DNA of 64,000 nt from Acanthosoma haemorrhoidale (lineage: Eukaryota > Arthropoda > Insecta > Hemiptera > Acanthosomatidae): the NCBI GenBank assembly GCA_930367205.1, contig OV884011.1, positions 165,953,226-166,017,225 on the forward strand, read 5' to 3'. Shown here piece after piece: positions 45,709 to 57,133 of the stretch (position 1 is the first letter of the stretch; every line of letters starts with the position of its first letter). The notes below the pieces were generated by a model that saw nothing but the letters and a program-made list of their open reading frames with translations, was not told the origin of the DNA and searched no databases. The translations under genes and the position numbers were made by a program.

Positions 45709-46884
45709 GCTCAGATATTGAAATAGCTAGTACCCGTAAGATGACAATGGACACCTTGAAGTTTCGGCTGTCTCTTTGCGAAAATAAATTATGACGTCAT
45801 TGGCAAACATACCAAAGGGCTTGTGAGCTTCTCTAGCACTGATGTGTTGCCACAGATTTAATTAAAAATTAAAGGCTCAATATGGCTCACCTTGAGGAAC
45901 GCTCGCACTAATTCATATAGATGCAACAAACAAAGTGGTGTCGCTAAGGTAAGTTGTTGTATACAACAAACCATCATTCCGTTCAAGCCGATTTTGGTAT
46001 CCAGGACAGATATTGCCAATTTTCAGAACCCCTCTGCGAATCATCATTACATCAGCACTTGTAATTATGCTGTTTATATGGATGGATGTGGTTTTTCTTG
46101 TGTTTTGAATTTATATATATATTTGATAAGCAGGTGAGGGTCTAGGTACCCTTTTATGGAGACTGGGGTAGGAACGACTTTCTGCCCGAGAGTTGACATC
46201 CATATTGATTATTATAAGGATACTATAGATGGTGCATCGTTGTGCAACTCTCTTCCTGCCGCAAATATGCCCTGAATCGCTGCACTGAAACCATAGAGAC
46301 ATTCCCGTGGGATAAATAGGCATTTGTCCTGTGTTAATGAGCGCGATTACATAAGCCGCGTCCGACCCAGATAATTATGAGCAAACTGGTTTATTATTTA
46401 CCCTGTAAGGAGGAGCTTATGGTTAGATAACGCTCCCTAGAACTGGATTCCAATCCAAGAAGGTGGAGGTGAGATCCAATGACGCTGTTACGTAGATTTT
46501 TATCGATATGCAATTAGGTTACGTAAGACGGAGCAATATTGCTCAATGTATTTCTCTCTCTCCCTCTTTCTCTTGACGCAGAAGAAGAACCAATGGCTGT
46601 GTGGAAATGGAAAAATTGATTGCTCCGAATCGTCCTGATGAAACTAATTGAGATGTTTCATTTATTACTAGGAACGGACTAAGAATAGTAATGAAGAATT
46701 GTGATAAAATCACGCTATTGTTTACAGTACTGCGAATAAAGCCTTAATTGCTTCGGTTGGTTTTTTATGTTCTTTTATATTTTTGTTTTTCTAAGCAACT
46801 TTTAGCGTTGATGCAAACTCAATTTTTTTAATAAGCACTAGTTGACAGTATGAAATCCCCCGCGATTTCCCGCGTCCCGAGTCC
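45709..46884. other. No gene recognised
   Basis: Mixed sequence. 46409-46455 has weak tRNA-like phrases (AGCTTATGGTTAGATAAC...GGATTCCAATCC) but no complete fold. Confidence 0.4.
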
Positions 46885-47075
46885 GAGGGACTCCGCTTCC
46901 TCTTTCGCGTGCGTGGGAGGTGACAAACATGTTGACTTGGGAGGCCTCTGGGCTGTTTGTAAATATTGTATGAATGAGCTAGTGAATGATTAATTGTAAA
47001 TGTGGTATGAATGAGAACATTTATCTCAATTACATATTGCCTAATAAGGCATATTGTAATTTTAGCACAACAAAG
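46885..47075 (+). mobile_element. J1 retrotransposon 3'UTR fragment
   Basis: GACTCCGCTTCCTCTTTCGC through GGGCTGTTTGTAAATATTGT and TGTAAATGTGGTATGAATGA to GCACAACAAAG. No coding part is retained. Confidence 0.85.
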
Positions 47076-47361
47076 AATATTATATATATATATTTATATT
47101 TCAGTATTAGGATTGAGTCTGGATATATTGTAGGACTATACTAGATTAGTGTAAAATAGTTTATGGTTGTTAATTTTTGTTATTATACCCTGATGGTTAG
47201 TTACGTTTTCAAATAATAATTGGACAAACATAATAAATACTGTTGTTTTTTGTGGGATATGATTACCTGAAATAATTAATATATGATTGATGAAAGATTT
47301 AAAAAACAAATATATTTTTATAAATCAGCTGTTGTACCCGTTGTGACTAACTAACCTAACG

Positions 47362-47421
47362 TTGGTTAGTAAAACTGGCAATTGATAAGTAAAACTGGTA
47401 GTTGGTTAGTAAAATTGGTAT
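47362..47421. repeat. Tandem repeat, 20-bp unit x 3
   Basis: TTGGTTAGTAAAACTGGCAA, TTGATAAGTAAAACTGGTAG and TTGGTTAGTAAAATTGGTAT lie head to tail. Confidence 0.9.
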
Positions 47422-48076
47422 TAATCAATTGGGCTTATAGAGAAACTGTTTTTTGGATGGACCATGCCAGTCATGGTTTGATTGCCAATTAAATGAAACT
47501 CATATATTCTAACTTGTATATGTTATCATCGAACTCTTAATTGTTTTTTGCTGTACACTTAACTCATTTGTTTTAGGCACTCGAATCTTAATTGTTTAAT
47601 GTTGCTGTATGAACTTTGCAACGTATTGCCATAACAATCTATTAGTTATTTGTTAGCTGTTGTTATCTCTTCTACTAATAGTATGGTAAATAAACAAGTG
47701 ACGCAAGTGAATGAATCACCGTGCGGGGATATTAGCTTGCATAAATGAATTTTTGAAAATTCATTGTCCGTTTTATTTAATTTCTCCACTGAATAATATC
47801 TGATAACTAAGAATTGATCCAAGGATAAGTAGCCTAAGAATTTTATTTTTATAATTTTTTTACAACCAAAAATTTGTTTTTATCGATTAATATTTAAAAC
47901 GTATTTTTAATATTTATAAATGAAATTATGGGCATAGAAAGGGGAGAAAACTTCTCAGGACTCTTCTAAAAAGATATTTAATAATTCTGGAAGGAAACAG
48001 TTCTCTATTATTTCTTATTAAAAAAATAGACTAAACCAAAAGTAAGTATTGACTGCAGTAGACATGTTTAGATGTA

Positions 48077-48255
48077 CAGTCGACTCTTGATAACCCGAAC
48101 CTCAATAACTAGATAACATAAATAGAATATTTTTTGATAACAATTCAATTCACGTGAGAAAACCTTGTTTAGTCGAAAAAAATAAGAGGATAACTCGAAA
48201 AATGTCACCTCTATAAGTCAAAGGAACGAGTTATTTACCTCTACAACTCGAAGAA
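48077..48255 (+). mobile_element. pogo/Tigger-like element, left end
   Basis: CAGTCGACTCTTGATAACCC follows TA at 48075-48076. The interior has repeated (T)AACTCGAA-type phrases. The ends match the complement of the right end at 57133 at 14 or more of about 20 positions. The right terminus is not visible, so this is a fragment. Confidence 0.7.
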
Positions 48256-48309
48256 AGCCAAATGTATGGTTGCGCTGTCGATGTATATATGTTAGCAATT
48301 TATCAACGA

Positions 48310-48348
48310 AATTTAAAATCTCTCACTATAAGTGAGAAATTTTAAATT
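48310..48348. other. Long-stem hairpin
   Basis: Arms AATTTAAAATCTCTCACT (48310-48327) and AGTGAGAAATTTTAAATT (48331-48348) pair at 17 of 18 positions around an ATA loop. It lies 55 bp after the Tigger-like fragment and just before the small frame at 48386. Confidence 0.85.
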
Positions 48349-48385
48349 ATTAAACAGCTCTAATTCAAGGAAAACAGAAGAAAAA

Positions 48386-48589
48386 ATGCATTGCCGCTTA
48401 TTTTTGTATCCCTTGGACACACTGGGGTATAACATTGACAGACTTCTGGCATACCTCCGCTCTCATTTTGGGCTTGACAAAATTATTCTAGGTAGCGATG
48501 AGAATGTTCCCTATTTAAAAGGGCTGATCCATAATGTTCACCATACTGCAATATTTAAAGCTATAGTAGTATTCAGGAATAAATCATAA
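48386..48589 (+). other. Unidentified small reading frame
   Basis: 67 codons from ATG, preceded by a purine-rich AAAAA context: MHCRLFLYPLDTLGYNIDRL, LAYLRSHFGLDKIILGSDEN, VPYLKGLIHNVHHTAIFKAI. Mixed composition with alternating helix-like segments. No family recognised and no obvious poly(A) signal right after the stop. It could be a relic exon or transposon fragment. Confidence 0.25.
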
Positions 48590-49517
48590 CCAAAGAAAAC
48601 CATGGGCAACAGACTACCCTATGGTGGTGTGCTTCTGAAGCTTGCTAAAGAGATTTTATAACAGCTAGAACACAGCATTAAAGCTGTTTAACTATGATTT
48701 AACCCATAGTGGTTTTGTAACAACATGCATATTTTTGCTTAAAATGCCAGAATTTTCAGTTTTACGTCACGGGTCTATGATTATATAACCTTTCCTTATT
48801 ATATAATCAACTAGGAACGTCGCCAACTGTGACAAATGGTCCTCCGAATGCCAGCTAAATGATGAATCGTTGACTCAGGTGTTCCGAGGAGCTACCCAGC
48901 CTATATAAGGAATCAAATCTGGGCCGTGGAAAACTTGTGGGTCAAGGTAGTAGCCCTTATGGGTTTGTTTGCCGGTCGCATGAGGCCCATTTATAGTTGC
49001 ATTAAGAAATCCAAATACATTTTTCTACGAGTGGCCTTCGTTTCTCAAGTCGTCCTTAAGTTGCTACACGATGTTAAGAACAGGGCATTAACAAATATCT
49101 TTTCTTGTGTTTGACACCTTTAATTTTGAAAAACTAATGTATTATTATCTTATCCTTATTTTTTTAATGATTAAAATAAGATTGAAATTATTCACTGTTC
49201 TCTCGCAAACCAATTATAAGTTTCTATTTCATTTAATCTTTTATCGTTATGTGTACATTTATTTTGCTGGAATGTATGTTATTTTTGCTATCCAGAACTT
49301 ATTTATTAAAGTGTTATCTGTTTTAGAATGAATTTTTTTTTAATCTATTTGTTACTTTCATAGGGGGTCTTTTACAAGACTTTACATTTATTTGAGAGTT
49401 AAGGGTCTTTTAGAACTCCGAGGAGACTTGGAGGGTAGAATATATATAGGGTATAGAACCCACATGTGATTTGAGAGCTAAAGGGGGAGGGGCAAAAAAA
49501 CAATAACAAAACAAAAA
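48590..49517. other. No gene recognised; TATA-like box
   Basis: CCTATATAAGG at about 48899 is a good TATA-box match but no gene follows that I recognise. Otherwise AT-rich. Confidence 0.4.
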
Positions 49518-50157
49518 AACATGTGATTGTCGAAAAACAAATGCATCCACAACGTGTCACTGTTTGGTGTGGATTTTGGGTTGGAGGCATCATTGGACCA
49601 TACTTTTTTGAAAATGAGAGTGGTCAAGCAGTGACTGTTACTGGTGCTCGATATCGGGACATGATAACAAAGTTCTTTGTGCCGAAATTGTATGATATTG
49701 GGGTGGCCAATATGTGTTTTCAACAAGATGGTGCCACATGCCATACAGCCCATGAAACAATTCAATACTGCATGAGACATTTCCAGGTCGTGTACTCTCT
49801 TGTTTCGGTGATCTGAATTGGCCCCCTTAGATCGTGTGATTTAACACCTTTAGATTTCTTTTTATGGGCTTATTTGAAGTCAAATGTGTATGTCAACAAG
49901 CCCACATCCACCCGTGCATTAAAAGAGGAAATTCAACGCTGCATCAACGAAATTCAACCACATTTATGTTAAATGGTCGTGGAAAATTTCGACAAAAGAG
50001 TGCGTATGTGCCAGCTAAGTCGCGGAGGCCATTTGCCCGATGTTTTATTCCATAAATAACCCTATCCTATTTACTTTATAATTCAATAAAAACAACAAAA
50101 ATACTAATAACTGTGTTTTCTATTTAAATCAAATCTTGCGTTAGTTCTGGGACACCC
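49518..50157 (+). mobile_element. DD41D mariner-like element, 3' half
   Basis: The transposase catalytic half reads HVIVEKQMHPQRVTVWCGFW, VGGIIGPYFFENESG, YRDMITKFFVPKLYDIGVAN, then FQQDGATCHTAHETIQ with the second catalytic D. A one-base loss, a stop and a one-base gain follow, returning to frame at RSCDLTPLDFFLW (third D). Then come KSNVYVNKPTSTRALKEEIQ and DKRVRMCQLSRGGHLPDVLF, then a stop. Counting residues from the second to the third acidic residue gives 41 between, i.e. DD41D. The element ends TTCTGGGACACCC at 50157. The whole DNA-binding half is missing, the reverse of the other deleted copies. Confidence 0.88.
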
Positions 50158-51033
50158 ATTAGATCCCTACGGGAAGTGCCTGGATATTGGATAATTATTT
50201 GGCTCTGTTTTGGAGTGGAACTTCCTCTGTATCCACCAATTCCTGCAGTTCTGTGTGGTTATCAGAATTTCTTCATTATCAATAAAAATCTGGTATAAGG
50301 TGAGGGATTAAAATCCGCCTGACCTCGGTTAATAAGAAAAACCCAAAGATAGGCGTGGGTTGCTCATCGCCTAGTCAGAGAAAGGGAGTCCCTGCTACAT
50401 TCCTACAGTCTATAGACTTTCTCTACAATTTCTATCATTCTCTACTACTTACCCTAATGGCTCTATGATATAGGGTCCGAACCATCTGGGCTGCTATCGG
50501 TTACCCAACTTTGGCCTTTCTAAGTCGCTTTAAAGGGACTCTAAGGTTCAAAGTGTATTTGTAGTCCATTATTGCATTTGAGGAAGCTCAATTATTCAAT
50601 TAAATTCAACCTTACAGGTTTGCTCAAATTCCTTGTTCGTCAGTACGAATCAAAAGAAGAGAGAGAGAAAGGGGATACAAATTCATTAATATGGATTTCT
50701 CTCTGAGAAGTAAGTAGTCTGCTCGTTGGAACGTTCATAAGTCAAGAGATCGAATCGTCATTAAAAAATGATTAATTTATCGAGGTTGCCCGGTTACAAG
50801 TTCCAAGCGATTGTTTGTTGCGACTAGCAATAATTTTAACTGATTTCTTCTGATACAAAAATTGTCCTGTTTCATACTTGAATTGATCAAACCATTATTG
50901 CTATATCGGGGATAAACCCGGTAATGAAAGAAAATCAACTCAATCGGTTAATTTATTTTTAAGTCCGACACCGTTGATTCGTAAAGAACAAAACATTTAA
51001 CCGCAATAGTGATCCTTTACAATGATTGTCAAA
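50158..51033. other. Nothing recognised
   Basis: AT-rich spacer. Confidence 0.5.
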
Positions 51034-51341
51034 AGTTTTATAATGCAAAGAATATTATACTGCTAAAAGTAGCTTAATGGAAGTCACTGATGATGGTTCC
51101 CTGTTATTTTTAAATAAGCAACCGCACCCCTCCAAGACCTCCCTACTTCCCAGAATCTTATCATTTTCTTATACATATATGTCTCAGCTTTAGCCCCAGA
51201 CTTCACTTGTCCCAGTCATTCCACCCAGTATGTAGTAACGTAACTTAATATTTTTATATACCAGTGTTTTGCTTGTACTTCATAATAAAGCTTTTCTTCT
51301 TTTTCTTTTGAAAGACTCTCATCTACAAAGATTATTCAACT
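51034..51341 (+). mobile_element. Family M copy 9
   Basis: 308 bp from AGTTTTATAATGCAAAGAAT to AAGATTATTCAACT. The AGAAGGGGCTTGAGCAGAAC block is deleted and the rest of the core is good. Flanks are AAA and GAA, one mismatch. Confidence 0.85.
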
Positions 51342-52220
51342 GAAGAAATATAGTTTTCTCATCTAGCCGGGATAAAATTAATGATCAATACGTTTATTTG
51401 GGTGACACTACTATGTTTGTTGGAGGAGTGGAGCTTACCCATGCGTTCGGTAAAGAACCCAAAGTCTATAAACTGAAGTGCATACCCTCCTTCATAAGAG
51501 ACGTCCCAGACCACCCCGTATCCTCTGGGATCTGATAGGAGTCAGAAGATCTGATGTGATCTCGACGGCGCCTGTCATCCCATCGTATATTATCCGAGAC
51601 AGGGCAGAGTGTTGTATTAAAGTGACTCCCCTTTGAGAAGACCCTCCGAGGCACATGTCCGCCTTTAATAATAATGATAATACCGGGCTACTGTGTCTGT
51701 CTTTTTTTCCCTTCTCAGAGCGTGCCTTATCTAGGCTATAAAAGGCCCTAGGGCTATTAGGTACAGTTATAGCGAGGCCCTTCAAGGACTTGAGAGCCGA
51801 TGTCTTATCAGTCTCATCTCACGCACTCTCTCTATTTATCCGACTCTTCTCATGCATTAGATTCGACCCTCCCTCCCTTTCCCTTGTAATCGTATCTGTC
51901 TATAAAATAGGCATTTATAATAATTTAAAAAAAAAAGAACCTAATGGAGAGAAAGTTATAACAAAAAGTACGTATTAAGTTATTTAGGCATGAAAAACAA
52001 CAAGCTCGTATGGTCTTTAGGTCGTAAGGCCTTCAGCCACTCCGCCCATCAAAGCATTTCAAAAGTGTGTTAGGAATTATTTATTTATTTGCTTAAATGA
52101 TAACAAAGTAGAAAAAATAGGTACAAATTATAGAATCGTTGCATAAAGAAAAAAATTATCGTCGAGGAAATTTATTTTGTATAATTATGGCGAGAGTTTT
52201 GCCAAAGGAAAAGAGCCCTT
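51342..52220. other. No gene recognised
   Basis: Moderately GC-rich 51420-51880. Two minus frames (62 and 97 codons) overlap here with no recognisable domain. Confidence 0.4.
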
Positions 52221-52300
52221 GTGCAGGGTATCTCAGTTGGTGAAGCCCCTGGACTAGATATCGGGAAGGTCCCTGGTTCGTATCCCGATCGTATATTTTT
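52221..52300 (+). repeat. tRNA-derived SINE head
   Basis: The A-box-like GGTATCTCAGTTGGTGAAGC and the B-box GGTTCGTATCCC are 46 bp apart, with a GGACTAGATATCGGGAAGGTCC middle resembling a tRNA anticodon and variable region. The acceptor arms do not pair, so it is not a functional tRNA gene. A T-rich stretch follows. Confidence 0.6.
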
Positions 52301-52709
52301 TCTTTGGATGTTAGTTTTATTTTAATATTGTCATTTCTCGGAACTAATTTTTTAATTTAAAACTAACTTGTGAATTGTTCAATCATTTTTACTCTCTCAT
52401 TTATCTATCTTATGTTAATAATTAACTGCCCTCTCAATAATTATTGTAAATGGCCCTCTCAGTTACAAGTTAAAGAGGTAAACACTTTTTATTTTATTTG
52501 TTCCTTTACTGTACCTATTTTTATTTACTTATTTGTTGTGGAGACCTTTGTCTGTTCCCCGGCTTACCTCCGTAGGATGTGCATGGTCTGGGTGGTTAAC
52601 TCAGCCTCATAAGGATAAATGAGTTACTTGAATAAAGAATTAGCGAATCAGTTAATATGTTAACATAAATAATTCCTAGTAATTCCACGCGCAGACTGGG
52701 TTAGCGGTC

Positions 52710-52770
52710 CGCGGGGATGGCTCAGTTGCAAGAGTTGGCAAAGTAGGTGCCGGGTTATTGTCCTTATAAT
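52710..52770 (+). repeat. tRNA-like SINE fragment
   Basis: GGGGATGGCTCAGTTGCAAG (A-box-like) and GCCGGGTTATTGTCC (B-box-like), with a shortened interval between them. Degenerate, with no complete cloverleaf. Confidence 0.4.
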
Positions 52771-54776
52771 AATTTTTAATAAGGGACATATTGAACAAAT
52801 ATTGTATAAACCTCTAATTATTTGTGGTATTGACTTAATATCCTCCATAATCGGGGAGTGTACAGTTGTCTTCCACTTTTATGCTAGAATAAAATAATTT
52901 TTAGGAAGTTATGCTTTTATTGTTTAACTGTTGTTCACACAATCTGTGGGAATTCAGTGACGCCGGTTCACACGTTCGACTCAACTTGGATCCATTCGAT
53001 TCATAGTTGGCTGTGACGTATATTCTTTCGCCTTTTAACTTATGTAATGTATTCCTTTCTTCTTAAATTCTTCATCGCTGAAAAACGGCTTAGTCCTATT
53101 TATACATACCTTGGATCTAAGTAGTCGCTTACGGAAAGTCCTTGTAAAGATTCCAAAGAGCAACAGTGAATTATTCTTTCAAGGTCCTGTATGTATATAC
53201 TAACCTCCTTAAAATGCATATGGTATGCAGAAAATGGAGCCATTATTCACCAATTTGTTCATTTCTATCGTTCATAATTTGTTGTAAAAAAAATTTAAAA
53301 GAAGGGGTTGAAAAAAAAAAACACCAGTTGGTCGAGTGTGGTCATCACATTATGGGAGGGTTCCTTTGGGGCTACAAAACAAGATGCAATCTATTAATTT
53401 TTTTTTTTGTTATTATTGTCTGATGAAGTCCAAGTTGGTTCAATACCCTTCGCAGAGTGATAAAAAACATATTTCTATTTTAATTACAAGTAATTTTTTT
53501 TAATAGAATATCTTCTAATTTTAGTGGTATCAGAACTTCGAATGGCGCATGAATATGAACTAAAATGCGTTAAACAGGGATTACGAAAAATTTGCGAACA
53601 CGAATTTTGTTTGACTTATATGACTAAATAATTTTTCAATCCAATGATTTTTATGTAGATGTCATTTTTGTGTCGTGTTGTTTTTTCTTGAAGTTTTCAC
53701 TCCTAGCTATTCGCTCGTCTATTATTATATTAATTATGATTTTTATTTTCGATATTCACGGTTATTTATTATTTTTAACTATTCCTATCATATCTTCTGT
53801 AGCAGAGCTGAGATGTAACTCAGAAGAAAGTTGGTGAAACGAGGGAAATTCCTCATTTATTTTTTTCCATCATTGTTTCTTGGCGACTTTAATTGAATTC
53901 CTGAGGCTAGGTAGGTGTCAATGGAGATCGTCGATGTTCTTGAATGACAAAGAAAAGTTTTCATTCTGAACGCGTCTCCGCTCAGGCTAGCAAGTGACTC
54001 CTTGAACCCGTTTTTTAAAAAATATTTCTATCCTGCTAATTGGATATTAACCTTGCCCTATTGCTTTCTAGTCTGCCTCGAGAAGGGAACAAACAACACA
54101 CAATATGTGCTGTCACCTAATCGCTTATTAATGGTTGACGGCGCGTCATTTGAGCGTGTTCAAGGCCTCTTAAATATAATTTCCTATAAGTCCAGTTACT
54201 TTTCATTTGGATAAATTTGTATGTTCTGGGCCATCAACTTGGAATAGTTACGACCTTTAAAGACAGGTGAAGGTTAAAGTTTAATTGTCTTTTCTCAGGA
54301 GGATGACCTTTTGTTTTGGAATTTGTATCTAGATTTTAGGAGACATCAAACATTACTTACGTATACAAGTGCCATACTAGTCTTATGGTCAAAGTTTGTT
54401 GTTTGTTTCATGAGCCAATACTCATCAGTACTCATTATCAATCGTTTGTACTAAAAACTATGCCCTGCCAAAAACAATTTCATATTTCATAGGATACGAA
54501 TGAAGTGTATATCATTTCCCAGCTGCGAGTTGTATTGATAGTTTCAATGCTGTTTTTAGAAATATCACGTTCTACCGCAGTTTTAACGCTGATTTGGAAC
54601 GTTAAAAGTTAAATAATCCTTCTCATTCGTGGAATAAGATTGTTACTGTAACGGTTTTCATTTTTTAATTCCATTGTTCTCAAGAATGTCGGGCGTGGCC
54701 TCTCTATTAAAGGGTGATCGCCATCATAACAAGACCTAGATGTGTTAATTCGTGCATTAACCAAGTTACTTACTAC
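52771..54776. other. No gene; short repeat at 53203
   Basis: CTCCTTAAAATGCATATGGT and the ATGCAG after it (53203-53230) match the inserts inside family M copies 3 and 6. Otherwise AT-rich without recognisable coding. Confidence 0.5.
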
Positions 54777-54846
54777 AAAAGTCCTAAGAACAATAGTAAA
54801 TCCCCCTTACTACGTCAGCAACAAAAGCCTTCATAACGACCTTAAT
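54777..54846 (+). mobile_element. J1 RT-tail fragment
   Basis: 70 bp: AAAGTCCTAAGAACAATAGT (frame KVLRTIVNPPYYVSNKSLHN, then DLN). Both sides are truncated. Confidence 0.75.
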
Positions 54847-55059
54847 TCTCCTCATCTTTCTTCATTTCATCAATGTTTTTTCAAAGAAATCTTTCTACTA
54901 TTTTCCAATCTAACTGTTAGTTAAATTCTTGTAAGCTCGCTGCTCATGATCAGGATTAACGTTGAACTGTCCTGTACAACTTGTTATTGTTGTAATCTTC
55001 CTCTGCATTGTAATTGATCATAAATAAAATATTCTCAACTACATGAGAACAAAGGATGT

Positions 55060-55932
55060 TGTTGAGTCGTCATGAGTGGGTGCCTAGTGACGAAGTGAGG
55101 GTTGATTAGGCCTGATTATGACCTGGACAATTGTTTTTTGACGGGTCTTACTACTGTACTATCTGACTCCATATCTGATATGTGCCCCGACAATGCACTA
55201 TGTTCAGGAGAAGAGGTATAGGGTAGGTATTACAGGTAGTTTATGGGGTATTTGGAATGACCACGAATTCGCACTCGGTATCTAAGGGTAGGGGAAAACC
55301 GTCTGGATCCCGAAGGCGAGTGTGAACCGGAGAGAGGGTGTCTGGATCACTGGGGGAGACACCACTAGGTTAAGTTCGTAGGGCCCAGGTGACCGTGGTC
55401 CGCAAGGAAAAAATCTCTTCCAAGGAGGTGCTAGTTTTAGCGAGACGAAGAGAAAATCCCACTAGTAAGGTGTGGGGTCTGACAAGGCCGGACTAAAACA
55501 TAATGAGGTTAGGAAAGAGAGATGCAGAGGTTTTCATAAATGAGAAAGCCAAATCTAGAAACATCAGTGCAGCTGCAAGTACCAGTCCAGAGAGCCGTAG
55601 TTAGAATGGCTTATCGGCTAAAACTAAGGGGTATATATAGCCCCAAGTAGCCAATGGACTGTGGTCTTATTCTGGCCAACCGCATTGCAGGCCTGGACGA
55701 AGCTCGAATGTTCTAGACCAGGATCCAGCCCCTCAGACATGTCCCTCTAGGGTCCAAGGCCTTTTCTGAGCTGGTTTTTAGCCACGTCTTTTATTGTTTA
55801 CAATATTTACACTGATATGGCTTATGGTTTGGTAATGTTATTTGCATTTATTTAAATTAATTCACAACATATTATAACCAAGTTACAATAGAGTATAGGG
55901 TGATATATCTTATGTAGTTAAGGGTCGCTACA
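55060..55932. mobile_element. Solo LTR, 873 bp, perfect 5-bp target duplication
   Basis: Plus-strand ends are TGTTGAGTCG and GGTCGCTACA (TG...CA), flanked by GATGT at 55055-55059 and 55933-55937. Both ends occur in the 341-bp copy at 25206. No primer-binding site, polypurine tract or gag-pol sequence is attached on either side, so it is a solo LTR formed by recombination. A TATATATAGCCCC TATA-like box is at about 55630 on plus; AATAAAAGACG reads on minus near 55795. Transcription direction is therefore not settled. Confidence 0.88.
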
Positions 55933-55937
55933 GATGT

Positions 55938-56873
55938 GTTTGCTGGTTATGGATTAACACTATACCGACAGACATGTCTGCCCGAAAATCAATGTATTTT
56001 ATTGTACGCACTAGCTATTTCAGGGCGGTGTCTGGTCCCCCACTCTTAGTTCACTTTTATGAAGGGTTTGACGTTTGAAGCTGACATACTGATTTGTGGG
56101 TTGACGAATGACGACTCTCTCGCCCACCCTCGAGGAAGATGCCCATCACCGGTAGCTGAAGAGATGCTTGCTGCTGATAAATGCCGTTAGCTGGCCAGTC
56201 AGATGGCTTCGAGAAGTTTTCACCTTCCGCTGTTGGACTTGTAAACAAATTAACGCCCAATGTCGAGTGCCTCCGCAAACATCCGGAGGTCAGAATTTGA
56301 ATTTGTGACTCGGTGGAGTCCTCCATAAGTAATTACTCATTTCGTCCGTGCTATATCTAAATTGTTTTTTATTAGTAGATTTCCTTTGATAATACATGCT
56401 GAAGAAGCCTGCAATTTTCCAAAAGAGGGAGAGATAAATAACGTGATTTAGTTTTCTCAGAATTTCAGTAGTTTTATTTCCCAATTCTTACTGCATCCAT
56501 GAAATAGAAAATTAATTTTTTAAAATTAACAGACCCTCAAAGAAGACAAGCCTCTAGTAAAAATTAGTTTCTGGTTAGGGATTCGACCGTTTGATCAGAG
56601 ACTCGAAATAAATTCCGTTAAGTTGTGATTTACGTCAGGTTTGTAGGAATTTAGACTTGGTGAAAATAAAACTGATTAATGTGAATGTGATCTGTCACTT
56701 ATTCATACATTTAATTCTCCATTTCCCAGGCGCTCTATCGTGCAGTAGCTAAGAAATGCTTTGCCATAGGTAAAGCTGAGAAATGGCTCTCTCGCGATAT
56801 GCTAGAGATATTAGTGGATTAAATATATTAATGGATATATTTATAATTGTGAATAAACTCTAATTGTGAATAA
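55938..56873. other. No gene recognised
   Basis: A minus frame at 56057-56326 (89 codons) shows no motif. The 17-bp phrase TTGTGAATAAACTC is doubled at about 56847-56877. Confidence 0.5.
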
Positions 56874-57133
56874 ACTCGATAACTCGAACCTCATTAACTC
56901 GAATTCTTTGATAAAAATAATTTTTGTATTCCTTTTAGAAAAAAATTCACCTTTATAAGTCTAATGAACGATACGTGAATTTCCTGATGTGGTTAAGTGC
57001 CTCTCCAATGCCGAAACAAAAATATAACTTTAGGGTTTCATTGTTATAATAAAAAGCAGAAAAACTCGTTAACTATTTTTAACTCGAAGTGGTTTCTCAT
57101 TCCCTCTAATTTCGTGTTACCGAGCGTTGACTG
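56874..57133 (-). mobile_element. pogo/Tigger-like MITE
   Basis: The right end complement is CAGTCAACGCTCGGTAACAC, with GAAATTAGAGGGAAT following. The left side retains ACTCGATAACTCGAACCTC but has lost the outermost CAGT. Interior TTCACCTTTATAAGTCTAA corresponds to GTCACCTCTATAAGTCAAA in the 48.2-kb copy. At about 260 bp with no transposase it is a short non-autonomous derivative. Confidence 0.72.

Noticed and set aside
46409..46455. tRNA-like sequence
   Set aside because: Weak A-box and B-box resemblance with too short an interval and no fold; no related copy in the window.
48899..48908. Promoter TATA box CCTATATAAGG
   Set aside because: No transcript-like or coding sequence recognised downstream; TATA-like strings are expected by chance in AT-rich DNA.
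52221..52300. Functional tRNA gene
   Set aside because: A and B boxes are present but the acceptor stem does not pair and the anticodon arm is poor. Better read as a SINE head.
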